Shown: in pieces, positions 10,201 through 22,480 of the stretch
Layout: every line of letters begins with the position of its first letter
Position numbering within the stretch: position 1 is the first letter of the stretch
Origin: Rhyacophila brunnea
Taxonomy: Eukaryota > Arthropoda > Insecta > Trichoptera > Rhyacophilidae
Length of the DNA: 64,000 bases
Direction of reading: 5' to 3'
Assembly: GCA_022495005.1 (NCBI GenBank)
Contig: JAGYXB010001793.1
Span: forward strand, 620,001 to 684,000
Made by a program: the position numbers and the translations under genes
The notes under the pieces: model-generated
What the model was told of the DNA's origin: nothing
Databases searched by the model: none
Seen by the model: only the letters and a program-made list of their open reading frames with translations

Positions 10201-10877
10201 TTTTCATAATAGCATAGTATAACATAATTTATTATGTGTACGATTTCTTACATAATAATAAAATGTTATAAAAAGGCGGGACTGTAACGGTTTATACTTG
10301 ACCATTTTACGATATGAGAGTGCAATATATTACGATATAGGATTATAATATAGTCACCTTACTATTAAAACTTCGTCTACTAAGTCTGTTTGAGAGGAAT
10401 GTTGAGGGGAAGGAAAAAACGTAATATAAACAATATTTTAAACACCTCTCTAATCGATGAATCTGCTAATACTGGTTGTGAAATACGAGGTTTTAATTCC
10501 ATGTTTGAAACCACGAGACTTACGAGTTTTTAAAATTTGTCGATTGAATGATTTAAAATGTTTTTTAGTTTAAATTTTGTCGAACATACTTAATTTTTCC
10601 ATAATATCGAACATACGAGGTCTTAATAGTAATGTGACGATATATTATATTATAGTGTCGATAGATTATAAGAGTTTTATATTTAATTTGTCATTATTGC
10701 GTAGATTATATATGTACCTATGTCTTCAAATATTAAGCCAAGAATACCGCGACATATTGAGTAGACGCTTGAGTTTTACTATGCGCAACAATAACAAACT
10801 TCCTAATCCCTCTCAGCACACCAGTTGGGAAGTTCTGATGTTTGCTATCTGTTATATGAATGTAATGCTTATCTTAC

Positions 10878-11066
10878 TAAAACTGATTCTGGGCTAATGT
10901 CAGCCGCCCGATGGTTTCTCATTTCGCCTTGCTGCCAGTCGTTGACAGCACTCCGAAGCTCATAGCTGGTAGGATCCACCATTCTAAGCGATGTCACATT
11001 CGCTAAACTATGCTTTAACTCCACAAAGTCAATGGTATGATGGTCGAACCCAGTTAGAATATAGAC
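10878..11066 (-). CDS. Receptor exon 5: middle amino-terminal domain
   Basis: This 189-nt exon encodes 63 codons, phase 0 at both ends, with acceptor TTTACAG and donor GTAAGA. The product begins VYILTGFDHHTIDFVELKHS, then NVTSLRMVDP, then VNDW. The NVTSxRxxDP segment is a hallmark of kainate-receptor amino-terminal domains, and NVT is an N-glycosylation site also typical of the family. It joins exon 4 (ending MEEYQ) on one side and exon 6 (LSTALTQDAV) on the other, in phase. Confidence 0.95.
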
Positions 11067-11659
11067 CTGTAAACCACAAAAAAAACAATACGACAACTAT
11101 TTAATAAACTAATCTGAACATAATATTAAAATAATTACAAGATAAAAAGAACTTTTTATATATTTTATGTTTTGCAATAAACAAACAAAAATAGAATACT
11201 GAAATGTCATTTTGATTTCCATAGTAACGCACGTATATATTAATAATTTAGATGCTAGGACCACCTTCTTAGCAACCAATAATAGTGGATTGGATTACGG
11301 ATTTCTTCCAAAATAACTTTTCATACAAAACAGAATTAACTGAAAATGAATTCAATTTTACTTAAAGATGGCTAAACGCATTAAAAGAATGCATTGGCAT
11401 CGTGTTCATATTATAAAAGTTTCAAATGTTTAGCTAGTCGGGATGTTAGTTAAAAATCGATTGCAAGATTTGTATTAGACAAACAACCACCGAACAAACA
11501 CGAATACGAGCTAAGAAAAACGTGGTAATTACGATTGTGGTACCTTTTTTAAAACTTAAAAAAAATCGGTTGGTATCCTACCACTAATCATCGCTGATCA
11601 AGTTAATACTACCGAATTTATACAACTTATAAGAGATCTATATTTGGCTGCGTCCTTTT

Positions 11660-12075
11660 TCTGACTTTCTCTTCTTGGTCGTACACTCATGGCTGATTAT
11701 CATGCCCACTTTTTAATTTTTCCATCCTTTGAGCGACTACGACTTTCCATCTTTCTTGATCTTCCGCTTCTCTCAGGGCAGAATGAATGGTGCCCCAGTC
11801 TGCTACTTCACTTGGTCGCTCCAGCGTGTAAACGCTTTTTCTCTGCTTCGCCTTCCCTGGAGGTCACCCAAAACCACCAGTCTCTCCAGGTTGTCCGATC
11901 CGCGCCGGACAATATGTCAAAAAACTGAAGAATTCGTCACAGACATATTGTCGAGAGCCATTCCTTTATCTGCAGTCTCTGGATGATTGACTGGTTCGTC
12001 CTGTACCCTGTCCAAGAAATACGAAACACTCGGCGCCAACACCATATCTCAAAGGCATCAATTGCCTTCCGCTCC
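11660..12075 (-). mobile_element. LINE family L-A, 3' end fragment
   Basis: This is a minus-strand remnant of the element best preserved at 53600-54542. Shared words include the caaaggcatcaattgccttcc stretch, the gatgattgactggtt stretch and the cttcttggtcgtacactc 3' end. Decoded on the minus strand it covers the C-terminal region (AIDAFEM-like, then a GHIVRRGPDNL-like segment), broken by frameshifts. A third copy is at 34975-35545. It lies in intron 4 of the receptor gene. Confidence 0.8.
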
Positions 12076-12239
12076 TTTGCCTTCAGGGTCTGTGGTCAAG
12101 TCCGACTTATTTGGGGTGTTAATGCGAACTCAGCCATTTTTGGCAGTGTTGACCTAGGTGTTCCAGATAATTATCTTAGAAATCGGGAACATAAATTATT
12201 TGTTATACCAATGTGCTGAACTAACTTGCTATCGATAAT

Positions 12240-12355
12240 TACAATTGGGTGGACTTAAACAATGTTTAACCAAATCGATTTGGATATTAATATAGTCCAC
12301 CTATGTGAGGATAAGTTTAGGTGTGCGTTGTTTTATAAATATTTCTTGAAATTTG
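12240..12355 (+). repeat. LINE tail fragment related to 16457-16690
   Basis: The words tttggatattaatat, gtccacctatgtgag and gcgttgttttata follow the same order as at 16570-16635, where they encode a recognisable LINE C-terminus. This copy is broken. Confidence 0.55.
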
Positions 12356-12455
12356 ATCTACTTAGCTTATTCGGCATACTTGCGTGTACTTTAAAATATA
12401 TTATTGTACCATTTTTGATTATTATTTAAGATTGCGTAAATTTATAATATGAAAT

Positions 12456-12660
12456 GCGATGGCCAAGTGGTAAAGTGCTGGCTTACAATATCGTAACCTC
12501 AAATTCTAGGTCTGGAAAATAGTTTTTCAATATGTGTTTGTGCCCAGAGGAAGGATCTAATAGGTTGAGCAAATGGTGTACATTCATTTCTTGCAAAAAA
12601 ACATAAATCTGTTAATACAACCTCCACTCCATGTTGGTCCACTTGATCGTCTTAGGATTA
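12456..12660 (+). repeat. tRNA-derived SINE
   Basis: The head has an A-box-like tggccaagtggtaaagtg and a degraded B box. The body continues ttttcaatatgtgtttg, ggatctaataggttgagc, ttcatttcttgc and ctgttaatacaacc, and ends near cgtcttaggat. Other copies lie at 10088, 17636, 23405, 25955, 48535 and 62588. Confidence 0.75.
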
Positions 12661-13063
12661 AATATTATGCTGATGTACTGTGTAATGTTAATTTAAAATA
12701 TTATGAAAAAACATAGGTACATAATATCTGAAATCTCGGTTTTTATCTGAAATTTTGTTTGTTAACATAATGTTATTGTAAAATTGCAGAAAGTGATAAT
12801 ATAAGATATAACTTACTGTTTATTATTAATTTTTAAAGTTGCGTTATTCCATCCTACCAGGGAAAATATGAAATTTTGGAAAATCTTTGTACTTTGATAT
12901 ACATACTACATTTTATGTTAATAATTATGTGTAATATTCACCAAAAGACATATTTGCCAGAAACTTTCAAAGAATCTATAAATAAAACAGCTTTCTTGCA
13001 TAGTTACCAAAAGGTACACAAGTTTTGCCATCTGACCACTGAAATAATTTTTGATAGTCATAC

Positions 13064-13272
13064 CTGATATTCCTCCATGAGTTTAATATCATTGGCCTGT
13101 TGCAGGTATTGGAAGACTCTTTCCTTCGCGCAGTCAATGATGATATGTGTCTCACCAGCTTGCTTCAACTCCTTAAAGAGTGGTCTATTATCATCGTTCG
13201 GCTTCAACTGTTTTACAGTTATTGGGTCACTGTGGCTTGGACGCTTCAGAACGTTTTGAAGACGGGCTAGTC
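13064..13272 (-). CDS. Receptor exon 4: amino-terminal domain
   Basis: This 209-nt exon completes a Gly codon from exon 3 and then encodes 69 codons, ending at phase 0. The acceptor is TATGTTTAG and the donor GTATGA. The product includes LARLQNVLKR, TVKQLKP, PLFKELKQAGETHIIIDC and FQYLQQANDIKLMEEYQ. The pattern LARLQxxL, then RQLxxxxDxRPLLKExK, then IIxDC and a QAxxxxMMxEYxxY helix is the standard kainate-receptor amino-terminal fold. No lesions are present. Confidence 0.96.
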
Positions 13273-13941
13273 CTAAACATACAATACATCATTATTACGA
13301 ATTTAAGTAATTTGAGTTACGAATATAATAATACATCATTTTAGTCTTCTTGTCTTATATTAAAGGAGTACAGACTTTGACACATAAACACGTAAAAAAA
13401 CAAAACCACAGACAGTGACGTTCTGTGGTGGTAGGCATGTCATGCTTCGGCACATAATAAACGGCGGCGAATCAAGGAACATAATTATTGTTGTATTGTA
13501 ATACATATTGTTATGGCGTCTTATCGCTCAAGCAAAAATCTCCTAGAGGTGCCTCCAAACCTGACGGTTTTAGTTTAGTTGTATGTTTAAGATAAATAAC
13601 AAAATAGTTAAGTAGATACCTAACGATTTTGTGGACAATTTGAAACAAGCAATGAAGGGGGTGTTATTAATCTGCTTAAGGGTAGGACTATGCCTAAGAA
13701 TGTCACTGACTTTAGATAGCAATATACACGATATTTCTGGCTCTTTTTACATTATTATAACTCAAAAGTCAATAAAAAAAATAATAAATATTAATATGAT
13801 AAGTCGTATTCAGGCAGTTGACCGTGTTAACCGCGACCTATCAAATGTCATTGGGTAGTATTGCACCATATTTTTTAAGACATCTTACTTGATTCCAAAT
13901 GCATCCTATTAAAATCTCTAATTGGAAAAACTAATCGTGTG

Positions 13942-14514
13942 TAGAGTTGGGTTTCGGGAATTTCCCGACGGGAATTCTCGAGAAATTTTCGAGATTTTCC
14001 ATCCCGAATCTCGAAAAATGAAATTTTTAACATTTCGGGAAATCCCGAATCTCGAGAATCTTTTCTCGGGATTCGGGATTTATTTATTATCAAATATTAT
14101 TTGAAAAAAAAACGATTTTCTGTATGAAAAAAGTGGTCAGGAAACACAAAACGTTCAAAGACTCGTCGGGGCATTTAACACAATTAAGCCAACGTCGGCT
14201 CAAAATGAGCGCAATTTTTGCAACATCGGGGAATTTTGTGTCTCAAAAGCGTACGCGATTGACAGTCTGTGATTTTTGAAATTGTATTTTAATAAGTAAC
14301 GTTTTGAATTATTTTTGTTTTCCTACATTTATTTTGTTTGTCTTCACACATAAATAAAAAAAATATGTTTTTTGGAATTTGTCTGTTTTTACACTGATTT
14401 TAGGATTTTTTAAAATTCCTGAAATCTCGAGAATTCTCGAGAATTCAAAATTTCATCATTTCGGGAAATCCCGAATCTCGAGATTGAGATTGTCTCGGGA
14501 AGTACCCAACTCTA
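13942..14514. mobile_element. hAT-type non-autonomous element with intact 8-bp TSD
   Basis: The element starts TAGAGTTGGG and ends CCCAACTCTA, perfect terminal inverted repeats. It is bounded by direct repeats ATCGTGTG at 13934-13941 and 14515-14522. Both subterminal regions are crowded with tcgaga and cgggaa words in both orientations. There is no transposase ORF in its 573 bp. The TAGAG-type ends with an 8-bp duplication are the hAT signature. The intact duplication inside intron 3 suggests a fairly recent insertion. Confidence 0.88.
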
Positions 14515-14943
14515 ATCGTGTGTTACCAATTATTGTACATAGCCGCCAAGTACATTTACGGAATTGCCCCGAGTATTATCCGTGTTATTTTGGATCAAGA
14601 AAAATAACGGAAACCTGTTACCATGTTAGCTAGTTAGAATAGCCAAGTTGATGGGGTTTTTACATTGTCAATTATTATTGTAAATTTGTTGCTACAAAAA
14701 AAGGTTTTTTTTTATTAATATTGTTTGCAATATTCTTGCCTAAGCCGGGAGATTCGAGTAGGTATATTCGGTTTCATTATTGTCACAAATTCAACCATTT
14801 TTTAAATTCCTCGCTACACCGGACATGGTTTTTGATTATTCATTAAGTAGTGTTCTTTGAAGTAATATAGGATGTATCAATTGTAGAAGCACTTTTATTA
14901 ATACGTATTTAGATTTAGGGATGATACAGGAGAGAGATATTAC

Positions 14944-15210
14944 CATCATAATCTTCATAAAGCACTGAGAATCCCTTCCAGTTATAATCCTCAACCAAGT
15001 CAGCCAAGGATTGGGCGGCGGTGTCCTGCTCGGGGTGAAAGTTTAGTGTCATCCTCGGCGTCATGAAGTCAGTTCGAGGGTGGTCTGTTGACCAATATGT
15101 CTGAATATTGGGGATCTCCAAGGCTTGGCAGGTAGATTCGACAACTCCTCGCGTTTCCATTGAACCTGGACCGAATATCGCAGCAACTCCTTCAGAAGCT
15201 AGATTGCAAG
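14944..15210 (-). CDS. Receptor exon 3: amino-terminal domain
   Basis: This 267-nt exon (88 whole codons between split codons) has acceptor TTTTTCAG and donor GTAATA. The product reads CNLASEGVAAIFGPGSMETR, then VVESTCQALEIPNIQTYW, then LNFHPEQDTAAQSLADLVED, then NWKGFSVLYEDYD. GVAAIFGP, the buried Cys of VxxxCxxLxIPxI, and the W-x-x-F-x-V-L-Y-E strand are diagnostic for the kainate-type amino-terminal domain. The donor is followed by a 1.7-kb intron carrying the hAT element. Confidence 0.96.
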
Positions 15211-15707
15211 CTGAAAAATATCATGTTTTGTTCAATTAAATGATTGTTTTAATTCTTGCCAGTTTTTAAACTACACAACCTTATTTTAATTATTTGCTTG
15301 TTTTGGTCCACAAGTAGCTGAAATTTTAGTAAAAAGTCGATGTACAAAAATATCAAAAAATCCTATACCTTAACAATGTCGGAATCATGTCGGAAATAAC
15401 TGGCAGCGAATATCCAAGTACCGAGATGAAACTTTCATCTAGCAGTGAATCGATTCAAGCTGATGATGGAGAAAATCTCTAGAATTCTCAGTTTTGTGCA
15501 TTATATGTCTACTTAAACCTTTTCTGTGTTGTTGATCCTGGTCTACATATTGGACGTCTTGTACCTCTTGGGTATAACTGGATTTTTAGATTTATCCAGC
15601 GATTGTTTTTTCTATAAAAAATGCATCCTGGTAATGTCCAATAAATCATAAAATATTACCCTATTGTTAGAATTATCGGTAATATTATATACTATAATTT
15701 TTCTCAC

Positions 15708-15857
15708 CTATTTTTCCGGCCTTAAAACTATCCTTGCTGGAAACTGTGTGAATACTGGGTTCAAGTTGAATTTTCTGTGCGCTGTACATGTTGAACCTTT
15801 GGATGGCATACGTGAACGCTACTTCTGCTGGATAGTCATCTTCGTGGAAAATTGCTC
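15708..15857 (-). CDS. Receptor exon 2: start of amino-terminal domain
   Basis: This 150-nt exon has acceptor TTATTTTCCAG and donor GTGAG and is phase 1 at both ends. It encodes 49 whole codons: AIFHEDDYPAEVAFTYAIQR, then FNMYSAQKIQLEPSI and DSFKAGKI. Together with the end of exon 1 (HIKIG) it gives the first beta strand and alpha helix of the amino-terminal domain (KIGAIF, then EVAFxYAIxRxN), as in all kainate receptors. It is separated from exon 1 by a 15-kb intron. Confidence 0.95.
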
Positions 15858-16137
15858 CTGGAAAATAAAAAAATAAATATTTGTAGTCAACATTGCATTA
15901 AGTACCATTATTGAGAGTAATTAATACATGAATAATTATTGTAAGCGATGGTATCTAAAATCTCTAAAAAAATAACCGAAAACACAGAAATCCATTTAAT
16001 TACAAACGTCTTGAACTAATAATTCTTTATCTTTAATAAATCACCGATTATTTCTAAAGGTTTTCGGTTTTATAAAAAATATTTATTTACTATCTTTAAA
16101 CTGTATATATTTTTGGTGGTAGATCGTAACTTCACGT

Positions 16138-16440
16138 TATCACGTCGGGGTCACCACTTTGAAGGTATGATGAGGTTTGTGGTAGATAACGAGTAGGCAG
16201 TGGATTGGTTGTTGAGATGTGGGCTTATTGGTTGACACAAGAATACACTGAATGCAATAATAAGGATGATGATGTGAGATTAATGAGGTCGATATGATCA
16301 AGATATTTATTATTATAAGACTATCAAGACTTGATCTAAGTGGAATAACAGATGTACTATATCGAATGAAGAACTCGTGACAATAGCAGCACGTCTCGTG
16401 ATGGACTCGATTAGTTGAGTATAGATGCATAGATTTTTAT
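16138..16440 (-). mobile_element. LTR end plus primer-binding site, likely BEL/Pao-type retrotransposon relic
   Basis: On the minus strand a non-coding stretch ends at a GTGGTGACCCCGACGTGA sequence (16158-16141), which I recognise as the primer-binding site that follows the 5' LTR in many arthropod BEL/Pao elements. The preceding sequence, about 280 bp from 16440, would be the 3' part of the LTR. No gag-pol follows downstream, so it is a relic. The 96-codon frame here has no protein resemblance. Confidence 0.5.
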
Positions 16441-16456
16441 TCTTATTTTTATATTA

Positions 16457-16895
16457 ATGCAGTACATAATAATATATCGAGGGCATCCGTTGTTCGTTCT
16501 CCCAAGGTGCAGAACAAGCCTGCCATTAGTAATGCCAATTGGGAGGGCAATAACCATGTTTAATGAAATCGTTTCGGATATTGATATATTCCACTTACGT
16601 GAGAGTGAATTTAGGTGGACGTTGTTTTATAGGTTTTTAAGATATGGTTTATCAAAGTTCACTCTGTGTGCTTCCATCTACTTTTATTTTTGTTACTTTA
16701 TTTTATTTCTTTTCTTATTTTATTTCTTATTTTATTACTTATTGCATTATTAACTCACATTTATCTGTATTTTTATTTTTTTAAATTATTAACACGTATT
16801 TTATGTCATGTCGTGAACGCTTTGAATTTATAATTTGTTATGTTCATTATATGTAAAATAAATAAATTTGAATTGATTTGATTTGAAATATATTA
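16457..16895 (+). mobile_element. LINE 3' end with (ttga)n-like tail
   Basis: The plus frame contains MFNEIVSDIDIFHLRESEFR, which resembles the short conserved C-terminus (NxxxxxDIFxxxxxxF) of many insect non-LTR retrotransposons. AT-rich 3' UTR follows, ending in tttgaattgatttgatttga, a tail typical of such elements. A related fragment lies at 12240-12355. Confidence 0.55.
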
Positions 16896-17429
16896 CCATA
16901 GATAACCTATAAATACTGAATGATAACAAACACTACTGGTTTAGTTATGATTGAGGAAATGCTGACAATTATTATTGTTATAATGCTTTGTTTTAATAAC
17001 AAAGCCTACATAATAAAATGCTGAGTAGTATGTTTATTACATATTTATACTGTTGATAATTTCAGTATTCAACGTAAAAATTTCATGTATTCGACACTAA
17101 AGCAATCGTCAAAGAGGATTTCTCATCTATGGAGATGGCAGGTGTATTTAACATATTATTGAATTTACCGTTGTTTTAAGTTGTAAATGTGTCTTATTCC
17201 TGATTTTCTTATCATTAAAAGCATAATCGTGAATTACTAACACCATGACAATTGCTACAGAATAGGGAAAATAATTTAAAATAAAAAAAATCAGGCCTTA
17301 TGCTGAAAAGTAAAATTATTTACGTCGTAATCAAAGTACCTATTCATTTTTCGATTTCAGTTAAAGCAAGATTAAATATTTTGATCTAAAAAAATGATTG
17401 AAAATCAATAAAAGGGTACAACCCAATTT

Positions 17430-17545
17430 TTTAATTATTATTTATTCGAACATACATAATTTTGAAAAACACTTCTGAGAAAATTATGTATGTATGTTCA
17501 ATAATTAGAATGGTACATTCTTAAATCTTGTGAATTATTCGAATT
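17430..17545. repeat. Hairpin MITE fragment (family of 7789-8001)
   Basis: The words acatacataattttgaaaa, ttcaataattagaatgg and cttaaatcttgtgaattatt are shared with the other copies. The left outer arm is missing. Confidence 0.8.
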
Positions 17546-17635
17546 ATTCCACAAAGTAGAGGCTGCATTAAAATATTTCTGATTTGACGAGAAATGAATG
17601 CTAGCCAATCATTCAACTTATTAAATCCAAATGCA

Positions 17636-17725
17636 CATTAAAAAACAACATGTGAATTTTTAAGACCCGAGATTCGAGCCCGGGACCCACGATGTTATAA
17701 GCTGATATGTTACCGCTTACATTCA
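17636..17725 (-). repeat. SINE head fragment
   Basis: The copy lies on the minus strand. Plus-strand gagattcgagcccgggac is the reverse of a B box, and aacatgtgaattttt is the adjoining body. It is truncated at the 3' side. Confidence 0.6.
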
Positions 17726-18708
17726 CAAAACACATTTAGATTATAAACAGAACAAATAGTTACCAAACTAAAGAATATAAATATGCATGTAGTAAAAATA
17801 CAGTGGTCACTACGAATACTGTTTACAGTTGTTTTTGTAGTAATCCGATGATTGTAGTGTGTAACTTTTTCAAATACATCGCACACATTCACACAATATC
17901 TTTTCTGCTAAAAATTCACTTACGAATAATTTAGAAATTCTTTGAAATAATCAGATATAGTCATTTATTTTTTGTAAACCTATACAATGTCATTATTATC
18001 TGCATCAATGTTTTCAACAAAAGTGTATTAAACAGATACATATTATATTATAGGTAGGTACAATGTAAAAAAAATAATTTGACAGCTTCGAATATCTCTA
18101 CTTTAAAATATTAAAATATTGAATTATGATAGTTCTGAATTCTAGTGACGACTTAAATTCGGAAACTGATATTTGCCAGTTGTATTGGTATATAACAAAA
18201 GAATAGTATGAATACTTAAGTGGAAAGTAAAAACATATTATAAATTGAAATTTAATCGAGTATTATTATGTTATAGTGAGTTTTCACTAATCATCAATTT
18301 ATTTTCCAAGGTTTACACAGCTCATTTGAAATAAATACATCACAGTAGTGCATGTTTTGTAGTAATAATGAGTATAATATTTATTAAAACATGAATAATT
18401 ATTTCAATTAAACAATGTTTCAAACAAATCCACAAACCTTAATTGGTTGCATTATATAATTATTTAAATTATATTATGATTCTGGTAAGCCAACATCTAA
18501 CTAAATAACACAAAACACGTTGGCATCAACTATTCATAATTTAATTATTGGTGAAAAAACTTTATATATTAGTTACTAAAAAAATACGTAGTAATCCAAA
18601 TAGTTTGATAACGAAAAAAAAAATTTATTTAAAAAACTATAGTCTTGGTTTTTATTATACGAGCATTGTATAACAATACTTATAAATACATAAAACGAAA
18701 CGAATACA

Positions 18709-18734
18709 ATTATTATTATTATTATTATTATTAC
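18709..18734. repeat. (att)n microsatellite
   Basis: A simple tract of eight or more att units. Confidence 0.95.
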
Positions 18735-18739
18735 TACCT

Positions 18740-19340
18740 ACTGCATCCTGATACGTTCCAGCATCGGAGCATAGTGAAAGCAAAATGTCTCTCCACTTCC
18801 CTTGCTTCATCGCTATGTCTTAAGTCTCTTGCCATATGACACCTTCACCGTGTAGTTTATAGCACCGCTGTGAGGTAAGGGAGGGTCGGTCATTGCGACA
18901 GAATCCTTGAAGGTGTGCCACAAAGGTACGAAGTCACGTGAAGCGCCTTTGCATGATTTTGTCAATCACTGAGAGTTGACGTGTCAACTCACAAGCTCGA
19001 AGGTTTGCAACGCGGTCGTACCAGTTTACCAAAGAGAAAACAAAAGTCGAGGCCCTTGGATTCTTGTAATAGCCCAAATAGCACAGCTTTACCTCAATAC
19101 ATAAATATGATAAACCACCCTCAATAGTCGCCGATACCCGCCTTATGTATAGAATAGACCCACATAATAATATGTTCGTCGTCTGGAATCGTTCAAGATA
19201 AACTTTATGACTCAGAATATTAGAATAAAACACGTGGTAAATATAACACCTACTAAATATTTCACAATTTTTGGTACAGCTAGCACACACACATTGAACA
19301 AACGCCATCAAGTCTTCACGTAAAGCAACTCTCAAAGTTG
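18740..19340 (-). other. Less AT-rich block, possible LINE remnant
   Basis: A 133-codon minus-strand frame (19335-18934) ends QLSVIDKIMQRRFT. It is unusually long for this AT-rich background, and the base composition differs from the flanks. I do not recognise a domain. The sequence downstream at 18740-18930 has the same texture, so a decayed retrotransposon 3' end is the likeliest reading. Confidence 0.3.
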
Positions 19341-20707
19341 CTTACTGAAGAAAAATCATTTAAATGCCTCAAAGGCTTAAACTTAAAGGCTTTAAAAAAT
19401 ATGATACAGGTGAGCAACTTGAGCTATACATAGATTTGTATTTATATAGTTTTTGGCAAATAGTTTTTAATAGTATTTATAATAATTCTATTATCTCAAG
19501 AAAATTGACACAGGGTGAAAAACAATTAGCCAATTCAATACATACAGGGGTCAATAATTTGAATATCTACTAAGTGATTCCCAAAACATGCTATATTTTA
19601 TACGGAACGTAAAATACTATATTTTCAGCTATTTTAAATAGAGAGGAAACGTAGTCAATGACAGAAATAATGATTAAAAATACTTTAAGCTTGCTATGTA
19701 TTAGTTAAAAAGACTAAGTTACCTATATATCGATATGATGTCAAGGGCGAAAGGGTTAAAACATTAAGAAAGTCGACATCGAGTATATGCAGGATGCCGA
19801 TGCATGTCAACTTCTAAGGGAAAATTTCCGGTAAGTGAGACACTGTCAGAAAAAGAAACGTAGTGGGTTAAGACTGGTTTGAGTTTGAGTACTCCATATT
19901 TATTTATAGCAGCCTCTACCAATGAAAATATGCCCAAAATGAAATCGGAAATAGTCACTGAGGTCCGATAATGGAAATGGCACAGAAAGAAAGAGAATTA
20001 TTCCTACTCACTTCTACTCATTCAATCCTTAGTAAATGGAGCTAAAACTATCCTCATAAAATACTTAGATACGACGTATATTAAAAAAATGATTGTTTAT
20101 TATATGGGAAAACTTTTTTTCATTATGACATATGATTATAATATGTATCTACATACATAGTTGGGCAGTAAACTCAGATATGACATTATTACACCTACCT
20201 ATAAAATTCATGAAATATACCGACATATATTCACGAAATATTAAATTAAAATATTTCCATAGTTTCAGTTCAGTCGGGCAATAGTTTTACTTCAGGTTAT
20301 ATATGTCTCCGGCCTCAGTTAAACTTCTAGAGCACTGCGCGGGTCCACATCCACAAAATATAATAATATTATTTTTTATGAGACAGTAAAATTTTAGCGC
20401 TTTTGGCTCGGCAGGCTTTCTTTGTTCTTGTCTCTTTTATGCCTATCTGTACTTGAAGGCGAGCGTCTTGTCCGAACGGCATGATGTCCGGATCGGACAC
20501 AACGCACGTGCGATTGCCACAATCAGATTACTGGGTTTTTTGCCTAACGGTTTAGTTTGTGATAATTTTATTAAAACCTTTTCGATTAAAATCAAATACC
20601 GCAAGGTCAATCTAGCATTATGATGGTACTGTTTCACGGTTGTCATTTCACGACACTTTAATATGGACTACTGAGCTTCAAAAATAGATACTTGTAGTGG
20701 CTACCAG

Positions 20708-20966
20708 GTCGTCGCTATAGAATTGGTTTCCCGAATATCCGTTTTTCTCGAAATCAACCTTTTAATGCAGAATGTTTCTTTTGTATCTAATTGGACTAGA
20801 ACCATCCCTTTCTTTAAATTACTTTGTAATGGTAATGAATACATCATCCATATGCTGTAAAAATAACAATTTCAATATCTCCATGTATTTAAATATAAGA
20901 TTATGAAATTTGTTTTTCGTCTCCTGAACATTTGGTCTATTCGGGAAACCAATCCTACAGCGACGA
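20708..20966. mobile_element. MITE-2 copy
   Basis: Imperfect terminal inverted repeats: gtcgtcgctatagaattgg at the left and ccaatcctacagcgacga at the right. The about 255-bp body is shared with the copy nested at 40659-40909. No coding capacity is seen. Confidence 0.85.
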
Positions 20967-21244
20967 GGTGTGCGGACTTAAACCAGAAGTGGCACTCGAC
21001 CATCACGTTCTATGTATGTCATAAGTGTATTATACATTAGCCGTGTCATTCCTTCAATGCAACCGAAATCCAGCGTCCTGAAATTCCGCTAAATATTATC
21101 CACATCGTGTGTACGATACAGCTGGAGCATAGGATGCTGGCATGATAGACCTTGTGATTTCATTAATAATAATTCTCGAGAAATCTCCATTATTACGAAA
21201 TTACCTATCTTACATTTTTTAGGTCTTCCGGACAAATTTAACTA

Positions 21245-21540
21245 ATTCCTGAATATACATTATTTTAAAAACACTTAACTAACCAATAGAAAAAATCTTT
21301 TTGAAAAAAGTAGGAATCGAATCTGCATCTCTCGGGTATCGCGCCTATGCACATAGTATAAACTATGCTAAAGGAGTCATACTTAATTACGATAAATTTT
21401 ATTTATTGGCCTTTTAACTCTTTTCACTGAAGCGCTTCCCAAAGAAGTGTTTTCAAAATTATGTATGTTCAATAATTAGAATGTTACATTTTTAAATCTT
21501 GTGAATTATTCGTTGAATACAAAAAATAGTTAATTAACTA
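21245..21540. repeat. Hairpin MITE with internal tRNA-like cassette
   Basis: The inner arm (acattattttaaaaacactt) is followed by a degraded tRNA-like sequence (reverse B box aggaatcgaatctgcatc at 21310-21327). The other arm then follows (ttcaataattagaatgtt, gaattattcgttgaata). The layout matches 7455-8001. Confidence 0.75.
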
Positions 21541-22480
21541 ATCCCATTCAGAATCAAAGTCGAAAGCTTTTTTTACGATTTATCAAGAAATCGTTATTCA
21601 AAATTTCGGAAAATGAAGCTCTCGAGATTGGCATTTCCTGATTATTTCTCGACAATTTTTGAAAAACGATTTCTCGATCACAACCTCTAGGCATCAGTTG
21701 GGAAGATTCAAAAAGACTGGGAAGTGACAAGGGTTCATGGAGAGGCTACATGGTATCCATACGCTCTAGTTTATTAATTATTTAAAATAAATCAGTGTGT
21801 TTTGAAGAAAATCAATGAGTATGCTATTGAATTGTTATTGTTTTGAAGAAATCATTCATTTGGTAGTATTGAAAAGAATATTTTTTTTTATTTGAGGTAC
21901 CCACGTGACATATTGTTAATTGGAAAATGTCCGATCCGAAAGCTATTGTGAGAATTTTCTGCAAAAAATACGCCATTTTTGTGGTTAAAAAATATGGTGT
22001 CATACTTCACGTGAAGTATTAACTGAACTAAAAAATATTACGATGTTTAAGGGTAAAAAATAGTTTCAGCTGAATAATAATAATGTTGCAGAAAATATTG
22101 TTCGAAAAACTCTGGAATAAAATTCAGTATGTCTTTAATATAATAATTCTTTCATAAATTAACGTAGGTACTAGTAGTAAAATCAGTAATAATATGAAAA
22201 GGCTAAAACTGTATTTTTTATAATGGTTATTTTAACGATAATACCTGTTAATTAGTAGTGAATATAAATTATATTAGTTCTACCTAACAGTATTGAATAA
22301 AAGTCAGGTGCAGTCTTTTTACATTTAGATTCTCATTCTCACTATAATTAATATTGATAAAAATAAAATCAATGTACATGATTAATTTTATTATCATAAT
22401 CATCAGTAGGCAGTTACAAATCCCAGGGCAGGTTTAAGCTTGTTCCAAAATCTTTCTCTATCCTGGGCCAGTACCCTTCA

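Noticed and set aside
16140..16430. 96-codon His/Ser/Thr-rich frame
   Set aside because: Overlaps the LTR-like sequence and primer-binding site; no protein family resemblance.
18934..19335. 133-codon minus-strand frame as a gene
   Set aside because: No recognisable domain, no signal peptide and no splice partners; more likely a decayed retroelement, so only noted as a low-confidence block.
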